The notes under the pieces are model-generated. The model made no database searches. It was not told where the DNA came from and worked only from the letters and a program-made list of their open reading frames with translations. Positions 47,164 through 57,623 of a stretch of DNA of 64,000 bases are shown here, one piece after another. The stretch is taken from NCBI RefSeq assembly GCF_006476605.1, contig NZ_ML636804.1, positions 1 through 64,000 on the forward strand, in the 5' to 3' direction. The stretch comes from Brucella gallinifaecis. Lineage in GTDB: Bacteria; Pseudomonadota; Alphaproteobacteria; Rhizobiales; Rhizobiaceae. The translations under genes and the position numbers were made by a program. How positions within the stretch are numbered: the stretch's first letter is position 1; the number at the start of each line of letters is the position of its first letter.

Positions 47164-49305
47164 ATGTTCAACACACATAAAGTTGAAATCGAATGGGGCG
47201 GCCGTCCGCTGACACTCGAAACCGGCAAGATTGCACGTCAGGCTGATGGTGCCGTTCTGGCAACTTACGGTGAAACCGTTGTTCTGGCGACTGTTGTTTC
47301 TGCCAAGGAACCAAAGCCGGGTCAGGATTTTTTCCCGCTGACCGTCAACTATCAGGAAAAGACCTATGCTGCTGGCAAGATCCCTGGTGGTTTCTTCAAG
47401 CGTGAAGGTCGTCCGAGCGAAAACGAAACGCTTGTTTCGCGTCTGATCGACCGTCCGATCCGTCCGCTTTTTGTTGATGGTTACAAGAACGACACGCAGG
47501 TTGTTCTGACCGTTATTCAGCATGATCTCGAAAATAACCCGGACATTCTGTCGATGGTTGCGGCATCGGCTGCGCTGACTATTTCCGGCGTTCCTTTCAT
47601 GGGACCGATTGGCGGTGCCCGCGTTGGTTATATCAACGGCGAATATGTGCTGAACCCGAACATTGACGAAATGCCGGAATCGAAGCTCGATCTGGTTGTT
47701 GCCGGTACTGCTGATGCAGTGCTGATGGTTGAATCGGAAGCGCAGGAACTGTCCGAAGAAGTCATGCTCGGCGCTGTTATGTTTGGTCAGAAGGGCTTCC
47801 AGCCAGTGATTGATGCGATCATCAAGCTTGCTGAAGTTGCCGCCAAGGAGCCGCGTGATTTCCAGCCGGAAGACCTGTCGGAACTCGAAGCCAAAATGCT
47901 CGCCATTGTCGAAAACGACCTGCGTGAAGCTTACAAGATCACTGAAAAGCAGGCTCGTTATGCGGCTGTTGACGCAGCCAAGGCCAAGGCGAAGGCACAT
48001 TTCTTCCCTGAAGGTGTTGAAGAGCCGGAATATTCGGCTGAAAAATTCGCAACCGTATTCAAGAATCTTCAGGCCAAGATTGTTCGCTGGAACATTCTCG
48101 ATACCGGCAGCCGTATTGATGGTCGTGACCTCTCGACGGTTCGCACAATTGTTTCGGAAGTTGGCCTTCTGCCACGTACCCATGGTTCGGCATTGTTTAC
48201 CCGTGGTGAAACACAGGCAATCGTTGTTGCAACCCTTGGCACTGGCGAAGATGAACAGATGATCGATTCTCTGACGGGCACGTACAAGGAATCCTTCATG
48301 CTGCATTACAATTTCCCGCCATATTCGGTCGGTGAAACAGGCCGTATGGGTTCGCCGGGCCGTCGTGAAGTTGGCCATGGCAAGCTTGCATGGCGTGCAA
48401 TCCACCCTGTGCTGCCTGCGGCCGAACAGTTCCCTTATACGATCCGTTCGGTTTCCGAAGTGACCGAATCCAATGGTTCGTCTTCGATGGCAACCGTTTG
48501 CGGCACATCGCTGGCTTTGATGGATGCAGGCGTTCCGATCATTCGTCCGGTGGCTGGTATTGCTATGGGGCTTATCAAGGAAGACGAGCGTTTCGCAGTT
48601 CTTTCTGATATTCTCGGTGATGAAGATCACCTCGGCGATATGGATTTCAAGGTAGCAGGTACCGAAAGCGGCATCACAGCCCTTCAGATGGACATCAAGA
48701 TCGACGGTATTACCGAAGAGATCATGAAAGTTGCTCTGGAACAGGCCAAGGGTGGTCGCGTTCACATCCTGAACGAAATGGGCAAGGCTATTTCGACCTC
48801 GCGTGAAGAGCTTGGCGAATTTGCTCCACGCATTGAAGTCATGAATATTCCGACCGACAAGATCCGTGATGTTATCGGTTCAGGCGGTAAGGTTATTCGT
48901 GAAATCGTCGAAAAGACCGGCGCAAAGATCAACATCGAAGACGATGGTACGGTCAAGATTGCTTCGTCGAACGGTAAGGAAATCGAAGCCGCCAAGAAGT
49001 GGATTCATTCGATTGTTGCTGAACCGGAAGTTGGCGAAATCTACGAAGGTACGGTTGTCAAGACTGCTGACTTCGGCGCATTCGTAAACTTCTTTGGTCC
49101 ACGCGATGGTCTGGTTCACATCTCGCAGTTGGCTTCTGACCGCGTTGCCAAGACCACTGATGTGGTTAAGGAAGGCCAGAAGGTCTGGGTCAAGCTGATG
49201 GGCTTTGACGAGCGCGGCAAGGTTCGCCTCTCGATGAAGGTTGTCGATCAGGAAACCGGCAAGGAAGCTGTTGCTGAAAAGAAGGCAGAAGCAGACGCTG
49301 AATAA
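47164..49305 (+). CDS. pnp: Polyribonucleotide nucleotidyltransferase (PNPase)
   Basis: PNPase degrades RNA phosphorolytically from the 3' end and is part of degradosomes. The 713 residues contain two RNase PH domains (start [20 protein letters not shown]; second with [22 protein letters not shown]), a KH domain ([15 protein letters not shown]) and an S1 domain ([20 protein letters not shown]). The start at ATG 47164 follows AAGGA. A longer frame from 47008 reads through the leader and is not supported by the family. Confidence 0.97.
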   Translation: MFNTHKVEIEWGGRPLTLETGKIARQADGAVLATYGETVVLATVVSAKEPKPGQDFFPLTVNYQEKTYAAGKIPGGFFKREGRPSENETLVSRLIDRPIRPLFVDGYKNDTQVVLTVIQHDLENNPDILSMVAASAALTISGVPFMGPIGGARVGYINGEYVLNPNIDEMPESKLDLVVAGTADAVLMVESEAQELSEEVMLGAVMFGQKGFQPVIDAIIKLAEVAAKEPRDFQPEDLSELEAKMLAIVENDLREAYKITEKQARYAAVDAAKAKAKAHFFPEGVEEPEYSAEKFATVFKNLQAKIVRWNILDTGSRIDGRDLSTVRTIVSEVGLLPRTHGSALFTRGETQAIVVATLGTGEDEQMIDSLTGTYKESFMLHYNFPPYSVGETGRMGSPGRREVGHGKLAWRAIHPVLPAAEQFPYTIRSVSEVTESNGSSSMATVCGTSLALMDAGVPIIRPVAGIAMGLIKEDERFAVLSDILGDEDHLGDMDFKVAGTESGITALQMDIKIDGITEEIMKVALEQAKGGRVHILNEMGKAISTSREELGEFAPRIEVMNIPTDKIRDVIGSGGKVIREIVEKTGAKINIEDDGTVKIASSNGKEIEAAKKWIHSIVAEPEVGEIYEGTVVKTADFGAFVNFFGPRDGLVHISQLASDRVAKTTDVVKEGQKVWVKLMGFDERGKVRLSMKVVDQETGKEAVAEKKAEADAE

Positions 49306-49329
49306 GCGTTCTACGCTGCAAAAAATTAG

Positions 49330-49360
49330 AAAAAGCGCGCCGTTCTGGTGCGCTTTTTTT
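49330..49360 (+). terminator. Terminator after pnp
   Basis: AAAAAGCGCGCC pairs with GGTGCGCTTTTT, with one mismatch, followed by further T. Confidence 0.88.
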
Positions 49361-49396
49361 GTTGCGCGTAGAACAATTCAGGGCCATGGATGGGCC

Positions 49397-50431
49397 ATGA
49401 TGACACCAGCGCAACAAACACTCTTTCTCCCCTTCTATCAGGACATTCTGGATATGCCTGAAGAAGGGCAGTCTTTCCTCGCCTGTGGCTTGTCTGCCGA
49501 TCGGCAGCTTGAGGATGAATGGAAACAGGCGCTGACATTCTTGCAGCCCTGGCGTCCTGACTGGCTGGCTCTCCATAAGGAAGGTTTTAAAGCAATCCCG
49601 CGATTGCCCACAGAATTGGACGTGGAGAGCAGTTTTTCCGGTGGGCTGCTTCTACTCGGAAAACATCGTGGACGCAATGAGGCGTGGTTTGCGGAGCTTC
49701 TGGCGCGTGTTGAGCCGGGCGGGTGGATTGTTGTCTCAGGTGACAAGAAGCTTGGCGTCGACAGTTTCCGCAAATGGGTCGGTAATATTGCTGAAATCAG
49801 TGACCGTCTGTCCAAGAATCATGCCGTTGCCTTCTGGCTGCAGCGCCCGGCCGATCTGACAAATGACTTCATCAATGCCTTGAAGCCGTTGGCGAGCAAT
49901 ATTGATGATGTGTTTCGCACAGAGCCGGGCATGTTCTCGCATGGGGCGATTGATAAAGGCTCGGCACTTCTGGTGCCGCATATGGAAAAGATCGTTTTTG
50001 GTCAGGTTGCTGATCTTGGCGCGGGCTGGGGCTATCTTGCAGCGCAGAGCCTGAAATATGCTGATCGTCTTAAGGGGATCGATCTGTTTGAGGCCGATTA
50101 TGAAGCGCTTGAGGCCGCACGCAGCAATCTGGAAAGGCTTGGCGCATCTGTGCCGGTATCGTTTAACTGGTTTGATGTGACGAGCGAGAAACTAACCGGT
50201 ATTTACGACACGGTGATCATGAATCCGCCATTTCACGAAGGGCGTGCGACAGAGGTATCGCTTGGTCAGACTTTTATCGCAGCCGCTGCTTCACGGCTGA
50301 AAAGCGGTGGACGTCTGCTGATGGTTGCAAACAGACAATTGCCCTATGAGGCAACGCTTAAAGGTCTGTTCAAGAATGTGACAGTTCTTGAAGAAGCTGA
50401 TGGCTTCAAAATATTTGATGCAAAGAAGTGA
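49397..50431 (+). CDS. RsmC-like class I methyltransferase (16S rRNA G1207 type)
   Basis: The 344-residue protein has a degenerate N-terminal domain and a C-terminal Rossmann methyltransferase with VADLGAGWGYLAAQSL (SAM motif I, about residue 206) and the catalytic-type MNPPFHEG (motif IV, about residue 275). This two-domain layout is that of RsmC/RsmD-class N2-guanine methyltransferases. RsmC is likely, but target specificity is not certain. ATG 49397 and ATG 49400 are equally possible starts. Confidence 0.85.
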   Translation: MMTPAQQTLFLPFYQDILDMPEEGQSFLACGLSADRQLEDEWKQALTFLQPWRPDWLALHKEGFKAIPRLPTELDVESSFSGGLLLLGKHRGRNEAWFAELLARVEPGGWIVVSGDKKLGVDSFRKWVGNIAEISDRLSKNHAVAFWLQRPADLTNDFINALKPLASNIDDVFRTEPGMFSHGAIDKGSALLVPHMEKIVFGQVADLGAGWGYLAAQSLKYADRLKGIDLFEADYEALEAARSNLERLGASVPVSFNWFDVTSEKLTGIYDTVIMNPPFHEGRATEVSLGQTFIAAAASRLKSGGRLLMVANRQLPYEATLKGLFKNVTVLEEADGFKIFDAKK

Positions 50432-50458
50432 AAAAAGCCGCCCCGAGGGCGGCTTTTT
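50432..50458. terminator. Bidirectional terminator, RsmC-like gene / fabI
   Basis: AAAAAGCCGCCC pairs with GGGCGGCTTTTT over a CGA loop. The symmetrical A and T runs serve both convergent genes. Confidence 0.92.
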
Positions 50459-50465
50459 ATAAGGC

Positions 50466-51284
50466 TTATTCGCCGCGTGTATCAGCCGAACTTTTCAGCT
50501 CTTCCAGCGTTGGCATTGAAACAATGTTATAGCCCGAATCCACATAATGGATTTCGCCGGTTACACCGCTTGAAAGATCAGACAGCAGGTAAACAGCCGA
50601 TTTGCCCACATCATCAATATCAACAGTGCGGCGCAAGGGTGAATTACGGCGCTGATAGCTGAAAATGGCGCGTGCATCGCCAATGCCGGCACCAGCCAGC
50701 GTGCGTACAGGGCCAGCCGAGATCGCATTGACGCGGATACCCTGCGGGCCGTAATCGGCAGCAAGATAGCGAACCATGGCTTCAAGAGCGGCTTTCGCCA
50801 CGCCCATGACATTGTAGTTGGGGATGGTGCGCGTTGAGCCGCCATAGGTCAGCGTCAGAATCGAGCCGCCGTCCTTCATCAGTTTTTCTGCACGCTGGGC
50901 CATTTCCGTGAAGGAATAGGCAGAGATCACCATGGTGCGGCTGAAATTTTCGCGCGTGGTGACGTCTGCGTAACGTCCCTTCAGCTCTGTCTTGTCCGAG
51001 AAACCGATGGCATGGACGATAAAATCAAGCTTTCCCCATTTTTGCTCGATTTCAGCGAATACGGCATCAACCGAAGCAATGTCTTCAACATCGCAAGGCA
51101 GCACCATATCCGATCCGACCTGTTCGGCCAGAGGCTTGACCCGCTTGCCGAGCGCATCACCTTGATAGGTGAATGCGAGTTCGGCACCCTGTGCTGCGAG
51201 TTGCCTGGAAATTCCCCAGGCGAGTGAGTGGTTGTTCGCGACCCCCATAATGAGGCCGCGTTTGCCTTGCATCAAACCTTGCAT
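50466..51284 (-). CDS. fabI: Enoyl-[acyl-carrier-protein] reductase (NADH)
   Basis: FabI performs the last reduction of each fatty-acid elongation cycle. From ATG 51284 there are 272 residues with KRGLIMGVANNHSLAWGISRQLA (nucleotide-binding), LTYGGSTRTIPNYNVMGVAKAALE (catalytic Tyr-X6-Lys) and GPVRTLAGAGIGDARAIFSY. GAGAGGGA before ATG 51284 sets the start. It is the third gene of the fabA-fabB-fabI operon, 14 bases after fabB. Confidence 0.95.
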   Translation of the reverse strand: MQGLMQGKRGLIMGVANNHSLAWGISRQLAAQGAELAFTYQGDALGKRVKPLAEQVGSDMVLPCDVEDIASVDAVFAEIEQKWGKLDFIVHAIGFSDKTELKGRYADVTTRENFSRTMVISAYSFTEMAQRAEKLMKDGGSILTLTYGGSTRTIPNYNVMGVAKAALEAMVRYLAADYGPQGIRVNAISAGPVRTLAGAGIGDARAIFSYQRRNSPLRRTVDIDDVGKSAVYLLSDLSSGVTGEIHYVDSGYNIVSMPTLEELKSSADTRGE

Positions 51285-51298
51285 ATTGTCCCTCTCCA

Positions 51299-52522
51299 TC
51301 AGCTCTGATAGCGCTGGAACACCAGCGTTGCATTGGTGCCGCCAAATCCGAAAGAATTGGAAAGCACGGTATTGAGCTGAGCATTGTCGATGCGCTTGCG
51401 AACGATAGGCATATCCGCGAAGGCAGGATCCAGTTCTTCGATGTGAGCGCTTTCGCAGATGAAGTTATTTTCCATCATCAAAAGCGAGTAGATAGCTTCC
51501 TGAACACCCGTGGCGCCCAAAGAGTGACCCGTCAGCGACTTGGTTGCCGCAATTGGCGGGCAGGCATCGCCTGAACCAAACACCTGACGGATAGCCTCGA
51601 TTTCAGGAGCATCGCCAGCAGGTGTCGAGGTGGCATGTGGGTTGATATAATCAATCTTGCCCTTGACGGTTGAAAGCGCCATTTTCATGCAGCGGATTGC
51701 ACCTTCACCCGAAGGCGCAACCATGTCGTAGCCATCCGATGTAGCACCATATCCGACGATTTCGCCGTAAATTCTGGCACCGCGTGCAAGTGCTGTTTCA
51801 AGATCTTCCAGCACAAGAACGCCTGCGCCACCTGCAATAACAAAACCGTCGCGGTTTTTGTCGTAAGCGCGTGAAGCCGTTGACGGCGTGTCGTTATATT
51901 TCGACGACATGGCACCCATGGCGTCAAACAGCACGGACAATGTCCAGTCGAGGTCTTCACAGCCGCCCGCAAACATGCGGTCCTGCTTGCCATACTGGAT
52001 CATTTCAAATGCATTGCCGATACAATGATTGGATGTCGCACAGGCAGACGAGATCGAGTAGTTGACGCCCTTGATCTTGAAAAAGGTTGCAAGCGTTGCC
52101 GATGCGGTTGAGCTCATGGCTTTGGGCACGGCAAAAGGACCAACGCGCTTTGGGCCTTTTTCACGGGTGATATCGGCAGAATCAACGATCGTGCGTGTTG
52201 AAGGACCGCCGGAACCCATGATGATGCCGGTACGATCATTGGAGATTTCCTCCTCCGAAAGACCAGCATCGGCAATGGCCTGATCCATGGCGACGTGATT
52301 CCATGCCGTACCACGGCCATGAAAACGCATGGCGCGACGGTCTACGAGCGCCTCGACATCGATTTTGGGCATGCCGTGCACCTGGCAGCGAAAACCAAGC
52401 TCGCTATATTCTTCAGCACGGGAAATGCCGGATCTGGCCTCACGCAAGGAGGTTGTGACCTCTTGCGTGTTGTTTCCAATCGAGGATACGATCCCCATAC
52501 CCGTTACGACCACACGCCGCAT
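51299..52522 (-). CDS. fabB: 3-oxoacyl-[acyl-carrier-protein] synthase I
   Basis: FabB elongates unsaturated acyl chains made by FabA. The 407-residue thiolase-fold protein has the nucleophile Cys in [16 protein letters not shown] (about residue 165) and the two catalytic His in [11 protein letters not shown] and [16 protein letters not shown]. The condensing-enzyme start [16 protein letters not shown] is clear. It follows fabA and precedes fabI, so the three enzymes of unsaturated fatty-acid synthesis are coexpressed. Confidence 0.96.
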   Translation of the reverse strand: MRRVVVTGMGIVSSIGNNTQEVTTSLREARSGISRAEEYSELGFRCQVHGMPKIDVEALVDRRAMRFHGRGTAWNHVAMDQAIADAGLSEEEISNDRTGIIMGSGGPSTRTIVDSADITREKGPKRVGPFAVPKAMSSTASATLATFFKIKGVNYSISSACATSNHCIGNAFEMIQYGKQDRMFAGGCEDLDWTLSVLFDAMGAMSSKYNDTPSTASRAYDKNRDGFVIAGGAGVLVLEDLETALARGARIYGEIVGYGATSDGYDMVAPSGEGAIRCMKMALSTVKGKIDYINPHATSTPAGDAPEIEAIRQVFGSGDACPPIAATKSLTGHSLGATGVQEAIYSLLMMENNFICESAHIEELDPAFADMPIVRKRIDNAQLNTVLSNSFGFGGTNATLVFQRYQS

Positions 52523-52671
52523 CGCGTTCTCCTTTACACCTGTTCCGTGCGATCAACCCGTATGGGCTGACCCTTGTTCCCGGTTACATAGGTGCGATCT
52601 TCGCATGTTTTGAGCGCGTTCACATGAAAACTCGTTATTTTCTGCTTACGCGCCCGTGAATGATGGTTGAA

Positions 52672-53190
52672 CTAAGCGCTGTCGCCATCCTTGGACAGGC
52701 CGACGCGCAGGTCGCTTGCCTTATAGATGGTTTCTCCATCAGCTTTCAGCCATCCATCGGCAGTGCCAAGAACAAGGCGGCCACGCATGACACGCTTGAA
52801 GTCGATACCATATTGCAGAAGTTTGGTATGCGGGCGAACCATGCCCTTGAACTTCACTTCGCCGGTGGAAAGCGCCATACCGCGGCCCGGCTCACCAAGC
52901 CAGCCGAGGAAGAAGCCTGTCAGCTGCCACATACCGTCGAGACCAAGGCAGCCCGGCATGATCGGATTGCCCTGAAAATGGCATGGGAAATACCAGTCGT
53001 CGGGGCTGACATCGTATTCGGCACGGATATAGCCCTTGTCGAACTCTCCGCCGGTTTCGGAAATTTCGGTGATGCGGTGCACCATCAGCATTGGCGGCAG
53101 GGGGAGCTGTGCATTACCGGGACCGAACAACTCGCCGCGTGCGCAGCTTAAGAGCTCTTCATACCCGTAGCTCGATTTCTGTTCTGCCAT
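52672..53190 (-). CDS. fabA: 3-hydroxydecanoyl-[acyl-carrier-protein] dehydratase/isomerase
   Basis: FabA dehydrates 3-hydroxydecanoyl-ACP and isomerises the product, the branch point to unsaturated fatty acids. The 172 residues match the hot-dog-fold family, with the catalytic His in [25 protein letters not shown] (about residue 71) and the Asp of the LDGMWQL segment. It heads the fabA-fabB-fabI operon and is divergent from irr across about 260 bases. Confidence 0.96.
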   Translation of the reverse strand: MAEQKSSYGYEELLSCARGELFGPGNAQLPLPPMLMVHRITEISETGGEFDKGYIRAEYDVSPDDWYFPCHFQGNPIMPGCLGLDGMWQLTGFFLGWLGEPGRGMALSTGEVKFKGMVRPHTKLLQYGIDFKRVMRGRLVLGTADGWLKADGETIYKASDLRVGLSKDGDSA

Positions 53191-53450
53191 TACGCCTCCC
53201 TTGAGGGTTATTCTTGTGATGGCTCCTGCGTTTCAGGAACGATCAAGTTTCGTCAATTCGGGAACACCTCTATCATAGAGTGTTTCCATCAGTAAAATAG
53301 TGAGCGTGGTTTTCCAAAAAAAGGCGGAATAACCATGCCTATTGATACTTAATTCGCAACGGCATATATCAATGTCAGTAGGCAATGGGCAACAGCCCGT
53401 TTAATCTTTGACGAAATTGCTACAATCTTGTGACGGATCCAAGGGTGAAT

Positions 53451-53891
53451 ATGCAGAATTATCATGCCAGCCACTCGATGGTTTCAATGGAAGAACGCCT
53501 TCGCAGCGCGGGTTTGCGCCCGACGCGCCAGCGTGTTTCGCTTGCCAGCCTGATCTATGCGCAGGGTGATCGCCATCTTTCCGCTGAAGACCTTCATGAA
53601 GAAGCTGTCCTCGCAAATGTGCCGGTATCGCTTGCGACTGTTTACAATACGCTGCATCAGTTTACCGAAGCCGGTATGCTGCGCATCATTGCGGTTGAAG
53701 GTTCGAAGACCTATTTCGACACCAATATTTCCGATCACCAGCATTTTTTCCTCGAAGGTGAAAATGTCGTGTTCGATATTCCCCATGGTGAACGTGGGCA
53801 GCCGACGGTCTCCAATATGCCGGAAGCACCGGAAGGCATGGAAATCGTCAATGTTGACATCATAGTTCGCCTTCGTCGCAAGACACGCTAG
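53451..53891 (+). CDS. irr: Iron response regulator Irr (Fur family)
   Basis: Irr is the haem-sensing repressor or activator of iron genes in Rhizobiales and is degraded when haem is plentiful. The 146 residues have RLRSAGLRPTRQRVSLASLIY, SLATVYNTLHQFTEAGMLRII and the haem/metal His motif SDHQHFF near residue 100. The classical Fur C-terminal cysteines are absent, as in Irr. The start ATG 53451 behind AAGGGTGA is my choice; GTG 53430 is in frame. Location opposite fabA is characteristic. Confidence 0.9.
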   Translation: MQNYHASHSMVSMEERLRSAGLRPTRQRVSLASLIYAQGDRHLSAEDLHEEAVLANVPVSLATVYNTLHQFTEAGMLRIIAVEGSKTYFDTNISDHQHFFLEGENVVFDIPHGERGQPTVSNMPEAPEGMEIVNVDIIVRLRRKTR

Positions 53892-53911
53892 GCTTTTTGG
53901 TAAAAAATTCT

Positions 53912-53941
53912 AAAAAGGCGGTCTTTTGGGGCCGCTTTTTT
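53912..53941 (+). terminator. Terminator after irr
   Basis: AAAAAGGCGG and CCGCTTTTTT pair with a one-base bulge. Confidence 0.7.
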
Positions 53942-54058
53942 GTTGTGTATTGTCGTGCGAAATGATTCATCCTGCCCCTATCACCTGTGAAAGGCGCATT
54001 TGAACGGGGCTTTTGGGCAAGCATTCATGCGTCGATAATGATTTGACTGGAGAGATTC

Positions 54059-54838
54059 ATGCGTAAGTTGATTATTGCTGCTACCGCTTTTGCCCTGTTT
54101 TCAACGGCCAGTGCTTTTGCTGAAAAGATAAGAATTGGTGTCACGCCCGGACCACATGCACAGATCATGGAGAAGGTGAAGGAAGTCGCCGCAACCAAGG
54201 GAATGGAAATCGATATTCAGGAGTTTTCTGATTATGTGATTCCCAATATGGCGTTGGCTGACAAGGCGCTTGAAGCCAATTCTTTCCAGCATCAGCCTTA
54301 TCTTGATAATCAGGTGGCCGATCGCGGCTTTCCGATTGAAACAGTTGCGCAAACGGTCAATTTTCCGATGGGACTCTATTCAAGCAAGCTGAAAAATATT
54401 TCGGAGCTGGCTGATGGTGCAACCATTGCGATCCCGAACGATCCGACGAATGGCGGTCGCGCACTTCTGGTGCTGGCCGATAATGGCCTGATCAAGCTTG
54501 ATGCATCAAAGGGCCTGAAGGTCACAACAATTGATGTGACAGAAAACCCGAAAAACCTGAAATTTGTAGAGCTGGATGCTGCGCAATTGCCGCGTTCGCT
54601 GGAAGATGTGCAAGCTGCGGTTATCAACACCAATTATGCTTTGGAAGCAGGTCTTGATCCGGCAGGTGACGCACTTGTCCGTGAGGGCGAAAAGGCGCCT
54701 TACGTCAATGTGCTGGTTGTGCGTTCAGAAGACAAGAATGCCGAATGGGTGAAAACGCTGATCAGCACTTATCACAGCCCTGAAGTGAAACAGTTTATCG
54801 CCGATACCTTCAAAGGCTCGGTGATTCCTGCCTGGTAA
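54059..54838 (+). CDS. MetQ/NlpA-family ABC substrate-binding protein
   Basis: The 259-residue protein has a cleavable signal peptide (MRKLIIAATAFALFSTASAF-A) with no lipobox Cys. A periplasmic-binding domain of the MetQ family follows: KIRIGVTPGPHAQIMEKVKE, EFSDYVIPNMALADKALEANSFQHQPYL and IPNDPTNGGRALLVL. Relatives bind D- or L-methionine for the MetNI importer. No metN or metI is nearby, so it is an orphan binding protein in this window. GGAGAG precedes ATG 54059. Confidence 0.9.
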   Translation: MRKLIIAATAFALFSTASAFAEKIRIGVTPGPHAQIMEKVKEVAATKGMEIDIQEFSDYVIPNMALADKALEANSFQHQPYLDNQVADRGFPIETVAQTVNFPMGLYSSKLKNISELADGATIAIPNDPTNGGRALLVLADNGLIKLDASKGLKVTTIDVTENPKNLKFVELDAAQLPRSLEDVQAAVINTNYALEAGLDPAGDALVREGEKAPYVNVLVVRSEDKNAEWVKTLISTYHSPEVKQFIADTFKGSVIPAW

Positions 54839-54861
54839 GAATGAAACCTGACCCTAATAAT

Positions 54862-54888
54862 AAAAAGCGGCTTTCGAGCCGCTTTTTT
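54862..54888. terminator. Bidirectional terminator, metQ-like / SH3 gene
   Basis: AAAAAGCGGCT and AGCCGCTTTTT pair over a UUCG tetraloop between two convergent genes. Confidence 0.92.
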
Positions 54889-54895
54889 GTAATCG

Positions 54896-55426
54896 TCAGT
54901 CAAAAACCTCGTCCGGGTAAACGCCCCAGAGTTCCGATTGTCTGATCCAGCCGCGTGTGCCCTGAATATCCATCCGGCACCACTGGCCATTGCATTCGCG
55001 TGCGGTGCCTATAACATTTGGTTCGACTTCTGCAGCAATTCCTGATGTTTCGCTCGGATCGCGATGCATGGCAATCATTGCACCCTGATCATTTTTAAGC
55101 CATGGCGCGGTGATTGCGGTACGTTTCCCCGACAGGAGTGACTGGTAGACCCAGCCCTCTGTGCCGTCGGCATCGCGAATACGGCGCCAGTTATCATATT
55201 CCTGAATGATCTCGACAGGCAGGCCGGATTTCATAAACAGCCAAGACACTGCATAATCGCGTCCCGGCCCGATGCGCAGATTAACGCGCGCTGGCTTGAG
55301 ACTGACGAAGCGCGGGACTGGCAGACCGCTGGCACCAAGCGTTGTGCCTGCCGGCGTTTGAGCCATTGCAATATGGTTATGCGGTGCAATGACCAGCAGC
55401 AATGTCATGCTGCAAATTATGGTCAT
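54896..55426 (-). CDS. Exported protein with two bacterial SH3-like domains
   Basis: From ATG 55426 the 176-residue protein has a signal peptide (MTIICSMTLLLVIAPHNHIAM-AQ), then an SH3_4-type domain (FVSLKPARVNLRIGPGRDYAVSWLFMKSGLPVEII ... GWVYQSLLSG) and a second one (PNVIGTARECNGQWCRMDIQGTRGWIRQSELWGV). Such periplasmic SH3 proteins are common in Rhizobiales and probably bind peptidoglycan peptides, but a specific role is unknown. A start at 55456 is in frame. Confidence 0.85.
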   Translation of the reverse strand: MTIICSMTLLLVIAPHNHIAMAQTPAGTTLGASGLPVPRFVSLKPARVNLRIGPGRDYAVSWLFMKSGLPVEIIQEYDNWRRIRDADGTEGWVYQSLLSGKRTAITAPWLKNDQGAMIAMHRDPSETSGIAAEVEPNVIGTARECNGQWCRMDIQGTRGWIRQSELWGVYPDEVFD

Positions 55427-55744
55427 CAAAAAGCGTTGCGAAAGTACCCGGTACAATATTGACCTCTCGCCGTCCTGTCACTAGTGGCAATTCCAGCATA
55501 TGGGAGTTGGCGTCTGAAACTGCTCAATGAATCAATTGCGCGGTCACCCGCGTCTGCCTGCCGCTCTCGCGGTTGTGTTTTTCTTTGTCTTTGCGGCGCC
55601 AGCTTGCTAGAGATGTGCAGCTGAAGCAAAATCGCATATTGCACCTTCTTGGTTAAGGAGGTCTCAACATGTTAAATGGCAAGGCAGTTTTCTGTGAAAT
55701 CTGTAAGCCTTTACGGGTAGCTTTGCTCAAGGAATGGGGTGGAG
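55427..55744. other. Divergent gap, nothing recognised
   Basis: About 320 bases between the SH3 gene and the 2-hydroxyacid dehydrogenase. Both promoters must lie here. No repeat, RNA or gene is recognised. Confidence 0.45.
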
Positions 55745-56749
55745 ATGTCGAACAAGAAAAAGCCACTGGTGGTATTGACCCGGAAACTGCCTGATCCGGT
55801 GGAAACCCGAATGCGGGAATTGTTTGACGCGCGTCTGAATATTGACGACCATCGCATGTCGCAGCCGGAAATTATTGCTGCGATGAAGGAAGCTGATGTT
55901 CTGGTGCCCTGTATCACCGATGTGATTGATGCAGCCGCCATTGAGCAGGCTGGCCCTGATCTCAAGCTTATCGCCAATTTTGGCAATGGCGTTGATAATA
56001 TCGATGTTGCAGCGGCTGCAAAGCGTGGAATCACTGTCACCAACACGGCAAATGTGCTGACTGAGGATACCGCAGATATGACGCTGGCTCTTCTGCTGAT
56101 GGTGCCGCGCCGTCTGGTTGAAGGTGCCAATGTGCTTAACGAGCGCAATGGCGAATGGCCGGGCTGGTCTCCGACATGGATGCTTGGACGTCGTATCTGG
56201 GGCAAACGCCTTGGTATCGTTGGCATGGGGCGAATCGGAACGGCTGTTGCACGTCGCGCCAAGGCTTTCGGGCTTTCGATCCATTACCACAATCGCAAAC
56301 GGGTCAATGCGCAGCTTGAGGAAGAGCTGGAAGCGACCTATTGGGACAGTCTGGATCAGATGCTGGCCCGTATGGACATTATTTCGGTCAATTGCCCGTC
56401 AACGCCGGCAACTTTTCATCTGCTCTCGGCGCGTCGAATCGCTTTGATGCAGCCAACGGCCTATCTGGTCAACACATCACGCGGGCAGATTATCGATGAG
56501 AATGCGCTGGTCGATCTGATAGAGCAGGGCAAGATCGCCGGTGCTGGCCTTGATGTGTTTGAGAAGGAGCCGGCAACCAATCCGCGTCTGTTGTCATTGG
56601 CTGAAAAAGGCAAGGTTGTGCTGTTGCCGCATATGGGGTCAGCCACGATTGAAGGCCGCGTCGATATGGGCGACAAGGTGATTATCAATATCAGGGCATT
56701 TTTTGACGGGCATCGTCCGCCGGATCGCGTCTTGCCGAATCGTATCTGA
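55745..56749 (+). CDS. D-isomer-specific 2-hydroxyacid dehydrogenase (glyoxylate/hydroxypyruvate reductase type)
   Basis: The 334 residues form the two-domain NAD(P)-dependent fold. Seen are the GLGIVGMGRIGTAVARRAKAFG-type Rossmann loop (LGIVGMGRIGTAVARR), the catalytic Arg region VNTSRGQIIDENALV, Glu in AGAGLDVFEKEP and the catalytic His in VVLLPHMGSATIE. Glyoxylate, hydroxypyruvate or 2-ketogluconate are likely substrates. The start is ATG 55745 after GGTGGAG; the GTG two codons earlier is in frame. Confidence 0.9.
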   Translation: MSNKKKPLVVLTRKLPDPVETRMRELFDARLNIDDHRMSQPEIIAAMKEADVLVPCITDVIDAAAIEQAGPDLKLIANFGNGVDNIDVAAAAKRGITVTNTANVLTEDTADMTLALLLMVPRRLVEGANVLNERNGEWPGWSPTWMLGRRIWGKRLGIVGMGRIGTAVARRAKAFGLSIHYHNRKRVNAQLEEELEATYWDSLDQMLARMDIISVNCPSTPATFHLLSARRIALMQPTAYLVNTSRGQIIDENALVDLIEQGKIAGAGLDVFEKEPATNPRLLSLAEKGKVVLLPHMGSATIEGRVDMGDKVIINIRAFFDGHRPPDRVLPNRI

Positions 56750-56762
56750 ATTATCTTTACGG

Positions 56763-57623
56763 CTATGGTCGTCTGATGCGTGTGGGCAGATCATAAAGAT
56801 AGGCGATTCGTTTGATCGCATCTTTAAGTGGCTCAAGCGTTACTGTCATCGTGTGGCCGCTGGCGTGAAGCAGCATGTCAGGCGAGGCGCAGATCGCTAC
56901 ATGACCTTTCCAGAATATGAGATCGCCGCGTTGCAAATTGGAATAGCCGGCATCCGGTTCGATGATTTTACCGATTGAATTTTCCTGCATGTCCGAATCG
57001 CGCAGAACTGATCTGCCTGCAACCCACATCGAAAGCTGGACAAGACCAGAGCAGTCAATGCCAAAGCCTGATGTGCCGCCCCACAGATAGGGTGTATGCA
57101 GCAGCGTTTCTGCAATTTTGACAAAGTCGCCGGAAGATTCGCCCAGAGGCGCAAGATGTTTTGCAATCAGCGCTTCGCCGCTTTCAAGCAGGGCATATTC
57201 AGTGCCGCGCTTTTCAGACGTGCCGGTGATTCTCACGCGCGAACCAAGCGAAAGCGCCTGAGTGTGTGCAAAACGCAGATCATTGCCGGGATAGACGAAT
57301 GTGCGCGGAACGATGACCATATGTGTTGGCTCGCCCATCGGCTTTTCCAGCGCAGCTGCTGAGACATAGCCGGTATAGCCATCGCGTTCAGCCTGAACCC
57401 AGCACCAGCCGTCCTGCTCTTCAAAAACACGTACAATATCGCCAAAGATAATCTGTGTTTGCGGCCCGCTGTCAGGACGCGGTTCTGCCCGCAGGTCCGT
57501 AACCGAATCGCAGACCTGCATCAATGCTCCAGCCGTAAAGCGACTGGCTTTGATCTGACCAATCAGCCGTTCATCGGCAAGATCAGGACGGTAGGCATTG
57601 AGACGACGATCAAGCATGCTCAC
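56763..57623 (-). CDS. NlpC/P60-family peptidoglycan endopeptidase
   Basis: The 286-residue protein carries an SH3-like region (residues 40-100: VTDLRAEPRPDSGPQTQIIFGDIVRVFEEQDGWCWVQ) and an NlpC/P60 cysteine peptidase domain, with Cys191 in FGIDCSGLVQLSMW and His near 241 in GHVAICA. It would cleave stem-peptide bonds. There is no obvious signal peptide, so either it works in the cytosol on recycled muropeptides or export is non-classical. It overlaps the MarR gene by four bases. Confidence 0.9.
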   Translation of the reverse strand: MSMLDRRLNAYRPDLADERLIGQIKASRFTAGALMQVCDSVTDLRAEPRPDSGPQTQIIFGDIVRVFEEQDGWCWVQAERDGYTGYVSAAALEKPMGEPTHMVIVPRTFVYPGNDLRFAHTQALSLGSRVRITGTSEKRGTEYALLESGEALIAKHLAPLGESSGDFVKIAETLLHTPYLWGGTSGFGIDCSGLVQLSMWVAGRSVLRDSDMQENSIGKIIEPDAGYSNLQRGDLIFWKGHVAICASPDMLLHASGHTMTVTLEPLKDAIKRIAYLYDLPTRIRRP

